64,000 nucleotides of DNA from Pararge aegeria (GCF_905163445.1 NC_053202.1:6076001-6140000), one strand, 5' to 3'; positions 51,812 through 62,940 are shown, numbered from the stretch's first letter. Translations and numbers: made by a program. The notes: generated by a model not told the origin, from the sequence alone.

Positions 51812-52024
51812 CTATCTTGTAATGAGGCCAGCTTCAGCGAATGCACTTCGACCCTCCAGGATCTTTTGTGCTCTATCTACTATGTTACAACGTACACTGT
51901 TCATATTACCATAAAATAAGTCAATTTCGGGGTCATTGTAAACAGAATAAAGAAGGCGAGAGACACGGATTACAAAGTAATTAAATCTATTCTTAGTTTT
52001 AGTTAAGGGTACGTGCAGAATCAT
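51812..52024 (-). pseudogene. Possible LINE ORF2 C-terminal fragment
   Basis: A 70-codon minus-strand frame reads VPLTKTKNRFNYFVIRVSRL, then LYSVYND and IDLFYGNMNSVRC. The P..T...N.F-VR---LYNS----D-DLF pattern is what follows the reverse transcriptase in many jockey/CR1-group LINEs. The match is weak and no other part of the element is present. Alternatively chance or an unrelated repeat. Confidence 0.4.
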
Positions 52025-52794
52025 TTTGTGCCTAGGTGAGGGTACAATTTAATCTAACTTAGTAAGTAATTTTGGACTATCTATTGACCCTCTAACAATG
52101 TAAGTAAGAGACAAACATCGGCAATGTTTCTACGTGTATGAAGGGGTACAAGGTGTAAATCCGAACATGATATTTCGTAGGAAGTTTTAGGAAGGTGAAA
52201 TTTGTGCTTAAGGAATCTGATAAATTTCTTTTAAATACTTTCTATTTTATTGGTATAAATGTGATACGCATATATCATGGATTTCTGCAAAGTATCGCAT
52301 GCTTTTATCGAATATTGAGAATTCCCTCTATAGTGAACAAAAGTCGCCAAGTTATTTTTCTAACCATTTGCATAATACGAGAAGCCCTCAGACTTCATTT
52401 ACTCTGACGTAATATTATCAAAACACAAGACACAAATCAACATTATCTGTAAACCTAATAGGTAATACTCACCTATAATAACACCTTACCGTTCACCAAA
52501 GGAAATTTTATAGCAAAATGAATGAGCCATGCCAGTTCTCAGTTCAATACAATGATTACATTTGCACACACAAGCCAGTGTTTTGGCAACGCAGCCAAAT
52601 TGCAAAGAGTTACCTGTACAATGAACAAAAGACGGTAATTTATCTGTCAAGTCTATCTATTTGCATTGTTTGGATTTGTATAACTACCGGTCTACAACAC
52701 CTGTCTAGCACGGAATAATAGAGTGTAAGTAAAAATTATATTCGATTCTTCCTGTATTTTTAATGAGTTTTTTTTTTAAATAAATACTACGCCT

Positions 52795-52885
52795 TTACTA
52801 AGGCCGCCTTTGTTCCACAAAATTAATTGACTTGTATCTTTGTTGTTTTTGTCTTTTTTTTTTTTTTTTCTTGTGTGCAACAAAG
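52795..52885 (+). repeat. Repeat-6 tail fragment
   Basis: CTAAGGCCGCCTTTGTTCC followed by a T-rich stretch ending in a long T run (52853-52870). It abuts SINE-1. Confidence 0.4.
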
Positions 52886-52889
52886 TATT

Positions 52890-53151
52890 TTTGATTGATT
52901 GATTGACTACGGCAATACACACATCGCCATCTAGACCCAAAGTAAGCGTAGCTTGTGTTATGGGTACTAAGATGACTGATAAATATTTTTTTATGAATAA
53001 TATACATATATACTTATAATATACATTTAAACACCCAGACACTGAAAAACATTCATGCTCATCACACAAACATTTTCCTGTTGTGGGAATCGAACCCAGA
53101 GCCTTAGACCCAGAAAGCAGGGTCGCTGCCCACTGCGCCAATCTGCCGTCG
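52890..53151 (-). repeat. SINE-1 copy
   Basis: Full-length reversed copy: GACTACGGCAATACACACATC tail side, GGGAATCGAACCCAGAGCC box B complement, and CCACTGCGCCAATCTGCCGTC head. Some substitutions in the head. The 121- and 69-codon minus frames are SINE shadows. Confidence 0.9.
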
Positions 53152-53199
53152 AAGATTTGCTTGGTATTACTTTTAAACTAACTTGGTATTACTTTTAAA

Positions 53200-53460
53200 C
53201 CCTCTAGTCTTGAAAAGGTATATTCACTCTTTCCTTGAAAATGTAGATTGACTTGAAGGTATTGCAGTTATACGTGTAAGGCAACACTGACGCCACTGTA
53301 GAGTTCCTCACCTTAATGGTTCGTTTCCTACGAGTTGATTGGTTGTCAACCAAATAAGGATGCAATTGCGCGCTGCGTGGCGTTTCGTTGTGCTGTTGTA
53401 GAATGTCTACGGAGGAACAAGATTGTGAAGTTCCTGAGCACGCTCACCGAATAAAAGCAT
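53200..53460 (+). repeat. Repeat-7 copy
   Basis: TATTCACTCTTTCCTTGAAA, TTATACGTGTAAGGCAACAC, AACCAAATAAGGATGCAATTG and GAGGAACAAGATTGTGAAG, in the same order as 12828-13200. Confidence 0.6.
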
Positions 53461-54030
53461 CTAACAACCGATTAAACAGCAATACTGTGCCGATGCTAGT
53501 AACTTGTACTGTACAGCCTGTATCTCTAATGCACAATATATAATGTATCTTTTAAGAATAAAAGTGTCTAGTTTTTGTATAGCAAACAGATACATTTAAA
53601 CTAAGTATATTTTGAATATAGGTAAATTCTGCTTTTAAATTTAACGAAATCAAATGACAGAAAAACGTAATGTAATGCGTAAAATAAGATATATTAAATG
53701 CTTCTTGGTCTACTGTTCTGCTTATATAAATCGTTTGCTCGATGAACTGTTTGCGAATTTGAGATATTTAAGCGATAAGGGCTATCGAATGCTTCAAACA
53801 TTAGAAACATCCTTACTAATCTATACTTATAATAAAACTGTCACTGGAAGATTCCTATACATTCAATATATTTTGTATATTAAATGTACATGTTCATCTC
53901 CTACATTAAATATTTAAAATATATTAGGACATTTATTTATTATTTAAGGACATAACTCCGCAAATAACAGCAAGTCGCAAGGCAAGGCAATATGGGACAA
54001 CGATCGAATGCATGCGTACCATCCTACTAA
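53461..54030. other. No recognisable gene
   Basis: AT-rich spacer. The 87-codon frame at 53654-53917 has no domain. Confidence 0.35.
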
Positions 54031-54420
54031 TATTATAAATGCGAAAGTTTGTAAGGATGGATGTATGTAGGTATGTAGGTATCAACTAAAATAATGACAA
54101 CTTACTAGCTCAGTATACCCCGTATAATATTAGTAGGTACATAGCTAGCCACGATGATATTGATGTTAGCAGCAGATCCATTTTTTTTCCAGCAGGTCCA
54201 CTGGTCCTTACTATTATTATAAATGAGAAAGTGTGTTTGTTTGTCCTTTACGCCCTAATTAGGAAACCGATCAATCGTTTTTTGGCACAGAATTAATTGA
54301 ATAGACTGAGAGTAACATAGGTTACATTTTATCCCGGGAAACAAAAGCCAAATTTGTGAAATATCGTAATAAACGCGGACAAAAAACGCGGGACACTGGA
54401 AGTGTATTATAAATCTGAGC
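54031..54420 (+). repeat. Two Repeat-4 copies in tandem
   Basis: One starts TACTAATATTATAAATGCG at 54026, and is short; the other starts ACTATTATTATAAATGAG at 54213 and continues with TTTTTTGGCACAGAATTAA, AACATAGGTTACATTTTATC and AATAAACGCGGAC. The two starts are about 185 bases apart, so the first copy is truncated. Confidence 0.6.
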
Positions 54421-54695
54421 TTACAAATCCCAAGTGTCATAAAGCTTCGCTAAAGAAATCGTCTTTAAAATAGTGTCTATAATAATAATTGGTATATTTT
54501 GGTCTTTAAATAACGACGACAAACTACATTTACAAGGTGGTAACACTTTGATTGATGGTTTGGCACCGGAGCCGATTGCTGGGCGATCGCTTCTAGAATT
54601 ATGTGGTACGAGATAATTTATTTGTCACGCTCAATGAAAGAAATGCAATTTGTAATTTTTTTTTTCAGTATTACTAATCTTAGCCTATTTTTAAT
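54421..54695. other. No recognisable feature
   Basis: Spacer; T run at about 54657-54667. Confidence 0.4.
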
Positions 54696-55090
54696 TGACT
54701 TCAAAGAAGTTGATTAATTACAGAAACTTAATTGAATAAGAAACTATTCAAATTTAAACTCGGAAAAAGGGTAAAGTTTAAAAAAAAATTGTCAAAAATC
54801 ACAGGGACATTATAGCGAATGCTCGAGTTACTTTAAAAATACTCAAATGTATTTTTAAAGTAACTCGAGCATTCGCTATCATAAAGCACTATTTGGTCAA
54901 GTGAAACTGATGATGAAGATCACGGACGGCCAGCGGCTTCTATTATGGTATATGTAGTAGGTAAGCAATTTATGCTTGTTACAATAAAGGAGCTGATGGT
55001 GAAGTGTCGGGAGAACTCCTCGTGAATTAACGCCCCGGCTTCGGGAAAAGCAATAGTTTGAAGAAGGTTATGAGCAGTTTACATTCGGCT
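54696..55090 (-). repeat. Repeat-13 copy with a 31-bp perfect hairpin
   Basis: 54812-54842 and 54849-54879 are exact complements (31 bases, containing GCGAATGCTCGAGTTAC), with the loop TCAAAT. Downstream GAGCTGATGGTGAAGTGTCG and GAACTCCTCGTGAATTAACG match, on the opposite strand, 60770-60830, so this is a repeat family. In the other copy the GAATGCTCAAGTTACTTTAA block occurs only once, so the second arm is a local inverted duplication. Confidence 0.75.
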
Positions 55091-55362
55091 AGTATAACTT
55101 AGATATGATTGCAAATCTACCCACTAAAATCGTATTTTTTTTTAACAACTAAGACTTAAAGTTATACAACTAAAAAAGCAAGAAATAAACATTTAAAAGT
55201 CGGTGCCAAGTAAAATGTTGAAAGTTACTATGTTACGATTATATACTTGGGTTTCTTTTTTATATTATAATAGCAAGGAAAATATCAGTATAACAAAGTC
55301 GGTTATTTTTTGTTAAAAATTCTTGAGTAGTCCTCCCGGCACTTTACCATCATCAAAACAAA
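55091..55362. other. No recognisable feature
   Basis: AT-rich spacer. Confidence 0.4.
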
Positions 55363-55440
55363 GGTTTGTGCAGTCCACCAAACCGCAATCGCGTTGTGGA
55401 CTACGGCCTACGGCTACGGATAGGTTGATATGATGATGAT
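55363..55440 (+). repeat. SINE-2 3' fragment
   Basis: GTGCAGTCCACCAAACCGC, GTTGTGGACTACGGCC and the tail GGTTGATATGATGATGAT. Severely 5'-truncated. Confidence 0.65.
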
Positions 55441-56480
55441 ACATTAAAATTTCCACGCCAACGAAATCGCAAATATACAGGGGAAACAAAGAACCTTCCA
55501 TTTTTGAAGACGGCAAGAAACATTAAAATAATCGTAATATTGATTCAGCCCTAGAACTCATGTTATGGCGTAAGTGGCTTATTGTGTCGATCCGGTTTAT
55601 TGGTTCTACATACCTACTTAACCGGAGTATATGTGTATTCGTTTTACTAACCGACTTCAAAAAGTAGGATATTATTTTTTTTGTTAATTTATTGGATTCA
55701 GGCTGCTAGGCCCGTATAAAACACATAAAATACGATACAAAAAAAATATATTAATGATAATTCCACTATGTAAACAAAAATCTTGAGATACTATACATAA
55801 ATAAAAAAATAAGTAAGCCTAAGTTAACTTAGGATGGGATTTTTGGTTTCGCTTCCTTAAAGCGGTAAACTTAATCTATAGGTCAAAAGTCGTCCGCACT
55901 TAGAAACACGTCCTTGAACCAGGTCAGAACCTCGAGTTCAAAGCAATTTATCCGTTTCATGTATATCATAATCAGTATAAGCCCGCAAGCGTTATGTTCT
56001 GTACATAAGCCTAACACAAGGTCTTTCAGCTTGCTCATCCAGCCCCTTTTTTAGCTCATCTGTCCACCGGGGTGGAACTCGTCCCACGCGTTGCGCGTAG
56101 GTACTATGCGCGTGTCGGTCTTTTATCTTCATAAGGGTTCACGTATAACAACGTGAACACTTAAAGCTAGTTGTATGGAGAAGGGATGGCACAGAGAGCT
56201 AAGGGATTTCATATCTAAAAATATGGAAAATTTACTCTGAAATAAAATACTATTTTTATTAATTTTTTATTAGTTATCAATGGTTAAGTCAGTGGTTGCT
56301 TTATCTCCAAGTGAGTAAATAAAACAGACTCATACTAAACAAAGAGCAGCCATACATTGAAGCCTTCTCGAAGTTTTACGTTTACTGCGTCCATCAAATG
56401 TGGGGATTTGTATAATTTTATCGCTCTTGTTAGTGGATACGGCGGTTAATGTAGGGTGGATCTTGAAGGTCAATGTGGGT
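55441..56480. other. No recognisable gene; short shared motif
   Basis: GGTACTATGCGCGTGTCGG at 56099-56117, followed by TCTTTTATCTTC, recurs at 61686-61704 with TCTTTCATCTTC, so a small dispersed repeat is present. CCGACTTCAAAAAG at 55652 resembles the end of Repeat-13. Otherwise nothing. Confidence 0.4.
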
Positions 56481-57240
56481 AAGCGGTGATAGCGCATTGG
56501 GTAGGAGCTCAACTTCACTTTCAGGGGGCCGAGTTCGAATCCCAGCTAACACTTCTAAGTTATGTGTGTTTTAAGTAATTAAAATATCACTTGCTTCAAC
56601 GGTAAAGGAAAACATCGTGAGGAAACCTGCATCCTTGAGAGTTCTCCATAATGTTCTCAAAAGCGTGTGGAGTCCACCTATGCGCCCTGGGCCAGCGTGG
56701 TGGACTACAGTCTTAACCACATAATGGGCCGGTAATGATGATGTGATGATCAAAATAGTTTACGCAACACTAGCCGTTATTCGCGGTTTTGTACCAGCTT
56801 TATATACCTTGCAGTCTAGTGTTCACCAATCCTCACTGGGCCAGCGTGGTGGACTACGCACTTAAGCCATTCTTATTGTGGGAGGAGACCCCTGCCCTGT
56901 AGTGGGCCGGTAAAGGGTTGATATGGTGGTGGTGGTACCTTTTTGGGGGCACCAAGTTCGAACTCCGCAAAATTTTAAACAATTAAATATGGCTTGCCTA
57001 AAAGCTAAATATCGTGAGGCAATCTGCATGACTAAGAGTGTCTAATGTTCTCGGTGGTACGCGTATGAATACTTGCTTCAACAGTGAGGGAAAACATCGT
57101 AAGGTAACCTGCATGTTTGAGAGCTCTACATAATGTTGTCAAAGGTGTGTCCACGAATCCGCACTTAGCCAGCGTTGTGAACTATAGTAATGCAAGCCCT
57201 TCTTATTCTGAGGTAAATTTATAGGTCAATGTCATTTGAC
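56481..57240 (+). repeat. Cluster of three SINE-2 copies, head to tail
   Basis: First, nearly complete: 56481-56748 (GTGATAGCGCATTGGGTAG head, GAGTTCGAATCCC box B, GGAAAACATCGTGAGGAAAC core, tail ATGATGATGTGATGAT). Second, 5'-truncated: 56817-56936 (TTCACCAATCCTCACTGGG to GGTTGATATGGTGG). Third, 56940-57225 (GCACCAAGTTCGAACTCC, GGAAAACATCGTAAGGTAAC, CAGCGTTGTGAACTATAG), with an internal duplication of the core. All in the same orientation with little DNA between them. Confidence 0.8.
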
Positions 57241-57692
57241 GCACAACAAGTGACGTGCTTACGTGAGAAAACTGCCATGACAGAGAGGAAGAAGAAGTTA
57301 ATATGGGTGTTGGGTAGCTGGTATGATCAAGGGAATCTATTTTGAATAAAACAGGCGGTACCTCGCGGAAGTCCGTTGCGGGTAAATGCTGTTAACGTTA
57401 ATATTAAAGGGCGCGGTGGTCGTAAAAGCATCACGCGGGGTCCGGCCCATGATAAAACTCAATTTGAGCTGCACTAGGTCATCCCGAGAGGAATCTGAGC
57501 TTAATTACATTTAAATCTAATCCGGATTCTTGCACAGCCGCACTGTATTTCACTTTGCACGACGCTGGATAGTTTTAATTAAACACCCACGTACTGATTA
57601 CACGGGTCACTCCATACAGTAAAAGAAAGAAAACTTTTCAAAAATCACTACTTAAGAAAAAATCATTTTTTAGTACAAGTACTTTGAGGTAT
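57241..57692. other. No recognisable gene
   Basis: Spacer. GGGCGCGGTGGTCGTAAAAG around 57410 is GC-rich but unassigned. Confidence 0.4.
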
Positions 57693-58060
57693 TAAAGTCA
57701 AAGTCAAAGTCAAAAATATCTTTATTCAAGTATAGGTATAGGTGGCACTCTTGATGCGTACATAAGAATTACACGGAAGTGAGATGATGGCGATAACCAC
57801 ATTCGTAAACTTAAAACTAAAGCTACGAGGGTTCCAAACGCGTCCTGGTCTAAGAAGAAGCCCACAACTTAGCCGGGTGTTTTTTTTTTTTTGTTATCAC
57901 GTTCTCACAATGTCATTTTAAATTATTAGAAGAGCAACCTGGTTAGCTTATAATTTACACCCAAGCTTTTTTATCGATTACGTAGTCCTTTATACTATAA
58001 TAGGACTTTTCTATAAGCTTACGTTTAATACAAACTTTGAACTTTTTAAGAGACATATTA
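57693..58060 (+). repeat. Repeat-5, reference copy
   Basis: Head AAAGTCAAAGTCAAAGTC, TATCTTTATTCAAG, GGCACTCTTGATGCGTACAT, GTGAGATGATGGCGATAAC, AAACTAAAGCTACGAGGG, GTCTAAGAAGAAGCCCACAA, a T run, then AGAAGAGCAACCTGGTTAGC and TACTATAATAGGAC, to about 58050. Most complete member here; partial members at 2910, 42549, 58645, 59010, 59345 and 59985. It looks like a non-LTR 3' untranslated region, but has no coding part. Confidence 0.7.
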
Positions 58061-58640
58061 GTTTATAGTTGCGACCCAGTCACATTGCCAAATTATATCT
58101 GCATAAGTTAACATGTATTGTAGTTTTTTTTTAAATCCTTGCCCATATCGGCTACGGTAACTGCATGCTTGCTGCATTGTTTAAAGGTAATCGTGTGCCC
58201 TAATACGACTGAATATGTACCCAGCCTATCTGTGCACTGAAAGATCGAGCGCAGTACAGGGAAATGCCAAATTTCTTTAAAAACTATAAAATCGGTCTCA
58301 TAGTTTATACAGCCGTATTAGAAGGACGCAATCGGACAGAAATACATATCTTTAGCGTTTAAATATATTGCGGCTAAATAAAAATAAACTTACGAAGAAT
58401 TATTATGAAAAAAGTCTAGAAAATATTTTATTTTTATTATATTCATTTTCCTAGGTAAACACTTTTAGACCCTGTTGCATCCCTTCCTCCTTAAAGGTTG
58501 TTATAACTGAAATGTTTGATTGTTATGAAGAGTATATTGATGTTTATGATAACTAAATTTCCAGTTAGTTAATAGGCAACTGTTTCATTTATTTATGTCG
58601 AGAAAATTTTACTTATTTGCTTGTCATGCGTATAATGTTT
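58061..58640. other. No recognisable feature
   Basis: AT-rich spacer. Confidence 0.4.
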
Positions 58641-58644
58641 ACAT

Positions 58645-58920
58645 AATTGTGAGGTGATGGTTATAACTACTTTCACCAACTTAAAACCAAAGATACAACA
58701 GCAAGAGGGTTTAAAACGCGCCCAGGTTTAAGAAGATCCCGCAGAAAACTTAGCGGGGTATTTTTTTGCTATCACCATCTCTTAGTTAATTAAAATTTTG
58801 CCATGAAGTTAGAGCAATTCATACCCATGATGCTTTATCGTTTTAGTTATGCTTGATATTATTAGCTATAGGATTGTTCTACAAGCTTACGTTTTATATT
58901 AACTTTGAATTAAGTTGGTG
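58645..58920 (+). repeat. Repeat-5 copy, head missing
   Basis: GTGAGGTGATGGTTATAAC, GCGCCCAGGTTTAAGAAG, AGAAAACTTAGCGGGGTAT and CAAGCTTACGTTTTATATT, more diverged than the 57693 copy. Confidence 0.65.
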
Positions 58921-59004
58921 GACATCACACACCCTTGAGAACAATCTGGAGAACCCACTAGGCTACCACCGCTTCGTAGATTTATTTCGTACAATTTGTT
59001 ATTA

Positions 59005-59450
59005 TTTAAAGTAAAATATTTCTTTATTCAATACACATGGCACTTTTAATGCGTATATTTTTTTTTTTTTTATAAATAAATAAATATACTATGACAATAC
59101 ACACATGGTCATCTAGCCCCAAAGTAAGCGTAGCTTGTGTTATGGGTACTAAGACGACTGATGAATATTTTTATGAATAATATACATAAATACTTAGAAT
59201 ATACATATAAACACCCAGACACTGAAAAACATTCACGCTCATCACACAAACATTTTCCAGTTGTGGGAATCGAACCCACGGCCTTGGACTCAGAAAGCAG
59301 CGTCGCTGCAAACTGCGCCAATCGGCCGTCATATTACATTAAAAACATGTAGATAGAAGTGAGATGATGGCTATAACTACATTCGTCAACTTAAAACTAA
59401 AGCTACGAGGGTTTCCAAAGCGTCCTGGTCAAGCTGATCATAAACCTGAC
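59005..59450 (+). repeat. Repeat-5 copy interrupted by SINE-1
   Basis: Left part 59005-59060: AAGTAAAATATTTCTTTATTC and GGCACTTTTAATGCGTATA. Right part 59345-59450: GAAGTGAGATGATGGCTATA, CTAAAGCTACGAGGGTTTCC and GCGTCCTGGTC. Between them is the reversed SINE-1 below. The break falls after ATGCGTA, so the insertion point can be read. Confidence 0.75.
59076..59330 (-). repeat. SINE-1 copy inside Repeat-5
   Basis: AATATACTATGACAATACAC tail side, GGGAATCGAACCCACGG, and CAAACTGCGCCAATCGGCCGTC head side. Close to consensus. The 70- and 71-codon frames are shadows. Confidence 0.9.
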
Positions 59451-59984
59451 ATCGGTGGAAAAAATAATTACAATATAACTTTTTTTGCTAACGGTACATT
59501 GACCTACTAAAGGGACGAATTCCCGCTGGTCCATGAATAAAGTTAACTGGGTAAACAACAAAGTTGCAATATCACCATGGGTCCAGTGACAATTTTTCTA
59601 TCATCTAATCTAATATTAGTAGATATTATATTATATTTTCTAAGAAAATCGTATTCTACTCGATCGTTGCGGTTATAGCTCGGTTCGGTTCGGTCAAAGC
59701 TCAGTTCGGCTCAGCCATTTCGGTTATTGTTGGGTCTTCTTGTGTAGTGGTTCTACTTAAGATTTGTACCATTTGCTGACGCCCCTAGTTAATATGATGA
59801 ATCATATTTATTTATTGTTATTTATTTATTAAAGGTACAACAATACCTTGTTCACAATACATATTAAAGGCAATGTTAAAAATATTTTGTTTCTAATTAG
59901 TGTGACCAGCAACATAAAGTTCTTCATAAGTTCACATTTACTATTAACAATTTTAACACTACAAACTGCAATAAAATATACATA
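59451..59984. other. Spacer with CGGTT-type tandem
   Basis: At about 59668-59735 a loose (CGGTT)n/(AGCTCGGTTC)n repetition occurs (GCTCGGTTCGGTTCGGTC). No gene is visible. Confidence 0.4.
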
Positions 59985-60175
59985 AAAAAAAACCTGGGAA
60001 CGTTTGGAACCCCCGATGCTTTAGTTATAAGTTTACGAATGTTTTATCGCCGTCATCTCACTACCATGTACGCATTTTTTATGTAGCGTAAGCAACGAAA
60101 GATCCGGGTATGGATCTATTGCCTATTTCAGTAAACAAACATTTGACTTTTGCTTTGACTTTGGTTTTGACTTCG
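59985..60175 (-). repeat. Repeat-5 copy, reversed
   Basis: AACGTTTGGAACCCCCGATG, CGCCGTCATCTCACTACC and, at the right, GACTTTTGCTTTGACTTTGG, the complement of the AAAGTCAAAG head. Confidence 0.65.
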
Positions 60176-60720
60176 CCTCATGTGACACCCGTGGCAAGAG
60201 GCGCTGTGGTGACAGCTGTATTCTCATCCTCTTCTAATCCACCGTCGCCACACGACCCACGGCAGTTGTTTATACCGCTGAGTTATTGCGGCTACAGAGA
60301 AAACAATATCGTTTGACAGCATCCCTTCATAGTTCCAGTAACAACTCCGATGATTGTATTTTGTTTTCCCTGGCCGACACCCTAACCAACCACACATCAG
60401 CAGGGTGTCGACCCTTTGTTAAATAAATATACGTACCGTCAGCACTACAAAACTTGATACTACATTTAGTAGTGGTACAGCTTTTTGTAGTAGTATTACA
60501 GCCTTTTTAGTAGAAGTACAGTTTTTTGTGATAGAGCTCGTCTGGGTATGAACCGTCTACCGTCTAGCTTGTTTTTGCCGCTATCCAGCATTGATGTCTG
60601 TGTTGCCGCTTTTATTGCAGGCACGTAACGCTCAACACCTTCGCCGCAAGTTACAGTATATAAAAAAAAAACCATTTCACGCTTTTTAGCGGCAATTATA
60701 TGAGTTTTAACAGCCAAATG
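60176..60720. repeat. Spacer with TTTTTAGTAG-type tandem
   Basis: 60465-60530 contains three imperfect tandem units of about 25 bases, anchored by GTACAGCTTTTTGTAGTAG, TTACAGCCTTTTTAGTAGA and GTACAGTTTTTTGTGATAG. 60535-60650 resembles a decayed Repeat-8 region. No gene is visible. Confidence 0.45.
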
Positions 60721-61075
60721 TCATATGCTCATATCACCTTTTACAAAATATTTCTTTTACCGAACCTGGGGCGTTAATCGTTGAGGTGTTCTACCAGCAC
60801 TTCACCAACCAAATGGTACTCTTCGAAAAAGAATGCTCAAGTTACTTTAAATAATACTCAAATCGCTATAAGTGTCCCTTTAATATTTGAAGAGCTCCCT
60901 CGATTTCTCGAAGATCCTCCAAATAGATCTTCACCTGTCTTCTTCCATTTCAAAGAAAAGAATAATCAAAATCCGTTCAAAATTGGCGGAGTAACCCCGT
61001 AACAAATATACGAAAAAAATATAAATATACAGTCGAATTGAGAACACCCTCCTTTTTTTTAAGTCTGTTGAAAAA
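60721..61075 (+). repeat. Repeat-13 copy
   Basis: GGGCGTTAATCGTTGAGGTG, CCAGCACTTCACCAACC, GAATGCTCAAGTTACTTTAA, AATCCGTTCAAAATTGGCGG, and the end CAGTCGAATTGAGAACACCC. Opposite orientation to 54696-55090. The 73-codon frame at 60781 runs through it. Confidence 0.6.
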
Positions 61076-61257
61076 ACTTACTTACACGTCTTACAGACTG
61101 CCCTCCTAAATAATATCCAGGATACAGGGTGGCAGTTTATAAGACGTGCTCATTGCATGCCCTGCCGTGTTGCCCAGTTTAATGGCAATGGCGCCATCTG
61201 CTTAGTCCGTCAATTATTACTATAAAAAGCTATTTTTGTAAAATGAATCTTAATTTG
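61076..61257. other. Short spacer, no feature
   Basis: No recognisable element. Confidence 0.4.
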
Positions 61258-61470
61258 CTATAGTCCGCGAACAGCAGGAGAATCTGTATGGTGTAATTTC
61301 TTCAATCCTTATACTCCACACCAAACATATCTTCGGCAATGTACCCAAAATTATAAATTATACCATACAGATTCACCGGCTATTCGCAGAGTATAGCAAG
61401 TTAAGCTTAATTTTTATATTATATTATGGATTTCCGCAAAGTAACGCCTGCTTCTATTTAATATTTTAAT
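61258..61470. mobile_element. MITE-3 copy, centre deleted
   Basis: AACAGCAGGAGAATCTGTAT, TTCAATCCTTATACTCCAC and CTTCGGCAATGTACCC, then AAATTATAAATTATACC and the right end CGCAGAGTATAGCAAGTTAAG. The GAGATGTTGAC centre present in the other copies is missing. Confidence 0.65.
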
Positions 61471-62070
61471 ACTATACAACGTGTAAATAAAAACCGAAAT
61501 AATACTTCACAGGATTTATAGGTGCATTACGTACCGTCTCTGAAACTTAGCTGTGAAACTGAACACCTAATAGTTTTTGAGTAAACACTGCCATAGTTTT
61601 TACTGAAAGAAATCAGATACATCACACGCATAATTAAAATCATGTGACTCCTGTCATTTGATTAGGTACGCGTCGCGTAGCGTCGGTACTATGCGCGTGT
61701 CGGTCTTTCATCTTCTATGAAGCGGCCATTAGTAAACACTTGACTTGTAATGTTTTTAATTCATACATATGGAATTATAAATATGCTTTTTTTGATTTAA
61801 TATTTTTACAGGGTGATTCCTTATGAAATTTACTTATGCATCCTTCAATATTATTTCGGAATTCTGTCACACTTTGTATATATAATAGAGGTAGCCAATT
61901 GCAGTGTGTTTTGGTTTTACAAAAACCTCGCGGGAACCGTTTGTTTACCTACTGAAATTATAAATGCAAAGGTAGCTGCTTGGAATAAGGACAAAGCTAC
62001 AGACTCACATTTTCATACTTACAATTTACAAGCTAGTCCACGTTTGTTACTTTGTTTTTTCATATGCAGG
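61471..62070. other. No recognisable gene
   Basis: Contains the GGTACTATGCGCGTGTCGG motif shared with 56099. The 107-codon frame at 61813-62136 has no domain and ends in a reversed SINE-2. Confidence 0.35.
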
Positions 62071-62510
62071 TTTCCTCGCGATTTTTTCCGTCACCGTAGA
62101 AGCAAGTGTTATTTCAATAATTCAAAACGCTCATAACTTTAAAAGTTAGAGGTGCGTACTGGGATTAGAACACAGTCCCCGAAAATGAAGCCGAAGTCCT
62201 AACCGCTGGGCACCGCTTTATTTTGCCCTTTAGTGGAACCTAAATAAACTCAGAATCAGGCACGCTAGCAAGAAGCTTGTAAATAATGGAAGTAAAATAA
62301 GTGATCCTATCGTCATTATTAATCTTTTTTTGACCCACTACCGGGTACGGGTCTGCTTTCGGAATGAAAACGTAGTGGCCGTAGTCCACCGTAGGCCAAT
62401 TGCGGATTGGTAGACTTCACACGTCTTTCGGAGTATTATGTAGAGCTCTCGGGCACGCCGGTCTCCTCTTGGTGTTTTCTTGTATCCTTAAAGCAAGTTG
62501 TATTTAATGC
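62070..62510 (-). repeat. Two reversed SINE-2 pieces
   Basis: 62070-62215: GCAGGTTTCCTCGCGATTTT, AAAAGTTAGAGGTGCGTAC and ACTGGGATTAGAACACAGTC (box B complement). 62335-62510: CACTACCGGGTACGGGTC, TTGCGGATTGGTAGACTTC and GTATCCTTAAAGCAAGTTG. They overlap in SINE coordinates, so they are two copies. Confidence 0.65.
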
Positions 62511-62940
62511 CTTAAGCGAACAAGGAGTATTTTATCAGAAAACATAAAGATAATATTCGTACGAAATATAAATATAACATATGTGTTCCCCAAAATAAAT
62601 GTTACGTAGTCGCGAAAAGTACTTATGCTTGCGGTACAAACATTTTTAACTATTTACCACTCATGGTAAAAAAATTAGACGGAAATATTATTAAAAATAG
62701 GTTAAGAATTCGGTTAATAAATAAGGCGTATTATAATATTAACGAATATTTTTGTAAAATTTCTTAGTTAGTGTCTAAGGTTTAAAATTTTAAGTGTTAT
62801 AGTAATTTGTAATATAAACACTAAATATGTAAGAATAAAATTGATTATATTCTATTCTATATCTCTCTATAAGTATCTCTATTAAAAAAAATAGCTCTTA
62901 GTTAATTATTCTATAAAATAATAGTTTTATAAATATAAGT
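62511..62940. other. AT-rich spacer
   Basis: No gene. 62698-62760 matches 45622-45690 loosely. Confidence 0.4.

Larger units (their letters stand above)
50120..52700 (+). repeat. Diverged tandem array with a conserved 25-bp core
   Basis: The core GCCAGTGTTTTGGCAACGC, preceded by ACACGC and followed by (G)GCC-ATTTGCTAA-AGTTGCC, recurs at about 50197, 50641, 50994, 51288 (decayed) and 52570, always on the plus strand. Around each core the same order holds: an AATGAGG/ATTTGTC start, TGTCGTCACATT, GATAA, the core, CTCTAAAGTGAACAAAA, CGGCAATTTATTT, CTATTTGCATACTACGGAA, and ACTCTGACGT-like ends. A core-less unit lies at 52318-52415. Spacings (about 444, 353 and 294) are unequal, so units have lost or gained DNA. 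MITE-3 at 51390-51600 and a LINE remnant at 51812-52024 interrupt it. No frame spans units. Confidence 0.85.

Noticed and set aside
52776..53141. 121-codon minus-strand gene
   Set aside because: SINE-1 plus a T-run and Repeat-6 tail.
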